In this document: in pieces, positions 5,305 to 5,858 of the stretch | Layout of the letters: each line of letters opens with the position of its first letter | Position numbering within the stretch: position 1 is the stretch's first letter | DNA from: Chloroflexales bacterium | GTDB lineage: Bacteria; Chloroflexota; Chloroflexia; Chloroflexales; Chloroflexaceae | Direction: 5' to 3' | Length of the DNA: 5,858 bases | Assembly (NCBI GenBank): GCA_013336035.1 | Contig: JAAXUL010000533.1 | Span: 1 to 5,858 of the forward strand | Position numbers and translations under genes: made by a program | The notes under the pieces: generated by a model | The model's database searches: none | What the model saw: the letters and a program-made list of their open reading frames with translations, nothing else | Told to the model about the DNA's origin: nothing

Positions 5305-5858
5305 ATGGCTGCGCAAACCTCAGCGCAGACCCTGGCCACCCCCTCGGCGATACGCGGGCGTCGCCGGTGGATACTGGCCGCCTGCTGCCTCGCCAGCTGT
5401 GCCAAGAACAGCGAGCCGCCGCCCTGGGTCTTCCAGCCGCCGGGCCTGCAGGCCTTCGGCGGCGGCTGGGCGACCTACAGCCTCTGGATGAGCGCCTTGA
5501 GCCTCGGCGCCCTGGCCTTCCTGCTGATCGGCGGGGTCCTCGGCGACATCTTCGGGCGCCGCCGCGTGCTGCTGACCGGCCTCCGCGGCTTGCTGGTGGC
5601 CAACCTCCTGACCTTGCTCACGCCGGCGGTCCCATGGTTCGTGACCATGCGTCTGGTCGCGGGGGCCTTCGGCGTCCTGGTGCTGCCCCTGTCGCTGTCC
5701 ATCCTCTTCCTGGCCTACGCGGACGACGGCGCCGCCCGCTCCCGCGCGGTCACGGTCTACGTGCTGCTCACCAACATGGCCTTCCTAACCGCGGGCTTTC
5801 TCGGCCAGCTGATGCACAGCCGGCTCGGCTGGCGGGCGAGCTTCGCCCTCCCGACGCT
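5305..5858 (+). CDS. MFS transporter, N-terminal part (3' partial)
   Basis: An open frame begins at the ATG at 5305 and runs off the window end, giving 184 residues of an inner-membrane carrier that would normally be 400-500 long. GAGGAG eight bases upstream supports the start. After a polar, Arg-ending N-terminus there is a first hydrophobic stretch at about 22-32, then helices at about 56-80, 88-106, 112-136, and 148-169. The loop after the second helix carries MFS motif A as G-G-V-L-G-D-I-F-G-R-R-R at 76-87. The arrangement resembles the drug/proton antiporter group (DHA), but substrate cannot be inferred. The region after the first hydrophobic stretch, A-K-N-S-E-P-P-P-W, lacks the L-D-x-T/A-I-V-N-V-A-L-P pattern of DHA2 proteins. 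It is divergent from the sulfatase cluster and may share its control region; a role in moving a sulfated compound or its product is speculation. Confidence 0.85.
   Translation, partial: MAAQTSAQTLATPSAIRGRRRWILAACCLASCAKNSEPPPWVFQPPGLQAFGGGWATYSLWMSALSLGALAFLLIGGVLGDIFGRRRVLLTGLRGLLVANLLTLLTPAVPWFVTMRLVAGAFGVLVLPLSLSILFLAYADDGAARSRAVTVYVLLTNMAFLTAGFLGQLMHSRLGWRASFALPT

Noticed and set aside
1..5858. CRISPR array, tRNA, rRNA, insertion sequence or attachment site
   Set aside because: No spaced repeats, tRNA-like cloverleaf, transposase motifs or terminal repeats were seen on either strand by eye.

Overview
The window is GC-rich bacterial DNA. It is dominated by one minus-strand gene cluster for making and activating a sulfatase. 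Organism assignment is uncertain. The high GC content, a LuxR-type C-terminus resembling those of large LuxR ATPase-type regulators, and the types of transporter present would fit a Chloroflexota (Thermomicrobia-like) or actinobacterial genome. No rRNA or species marker is present to settle this.

Layout from left to right: (1) 1-245, plus strand, the C-terminal LuxR-type DNA-binding domain of a regulator that begins before the window. (2) 246-346, a short gap between converging genes with two tandem stem-loops. (3) 347-835, minus strand, an internal remnant of a SulP-family anion (sulfate) permease that has lost both ends. (4) 853-1800, minus, an intact HAD-family phosphohydrolase. (5) 1801-1842, an intercistronic gap with a strong hairpin that pairs best as RNA of the minus strand. 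(6) 1843-3381, minus, a type I sulfatase with the C-T-A-G-R formylglycine motif. (7) 3412-3624, minus, a 70-residue two-helix membrane protein with a GTG start and a perfect Shine-Dalgarno. (8) 3651-5036, minus, a radical SAM/SPASM sulfatase-maturing enzyme (anSME type) with an added C-terminal SEC-C zinc motif. (9) 5037-5304, a divergent intergenic region containing a 24-bp near-perfect palindrome. (10) 5305 to the window end, plus, the N-terminal part of an MFS transporter.

Transcription of the minus-strand cluster would run maturase, small membrane protein, sulfatase, HAD phosphatase, SulP remnant, with gaps of only 17-50 nt. The biochemical logic is clear for the core. The maturase oxidises the motif cysteine of the sulfatase to formylglycine. 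The sulfatase then hydrolyses sulfate esters, apparently in the cytoplasm because no signal peptide is seen. A sulfate permease at the end of the cluster would have moved the released sulfate or imported anion, but here it is broken. The roles of the small membrane protein and the HAD enzyme in the cluster are unknown and are the most interesting open points. The divergent MFS transporter may share the palindromic control region, which would link uptake or export of a sulfated compound to its desulfation; this is inference.
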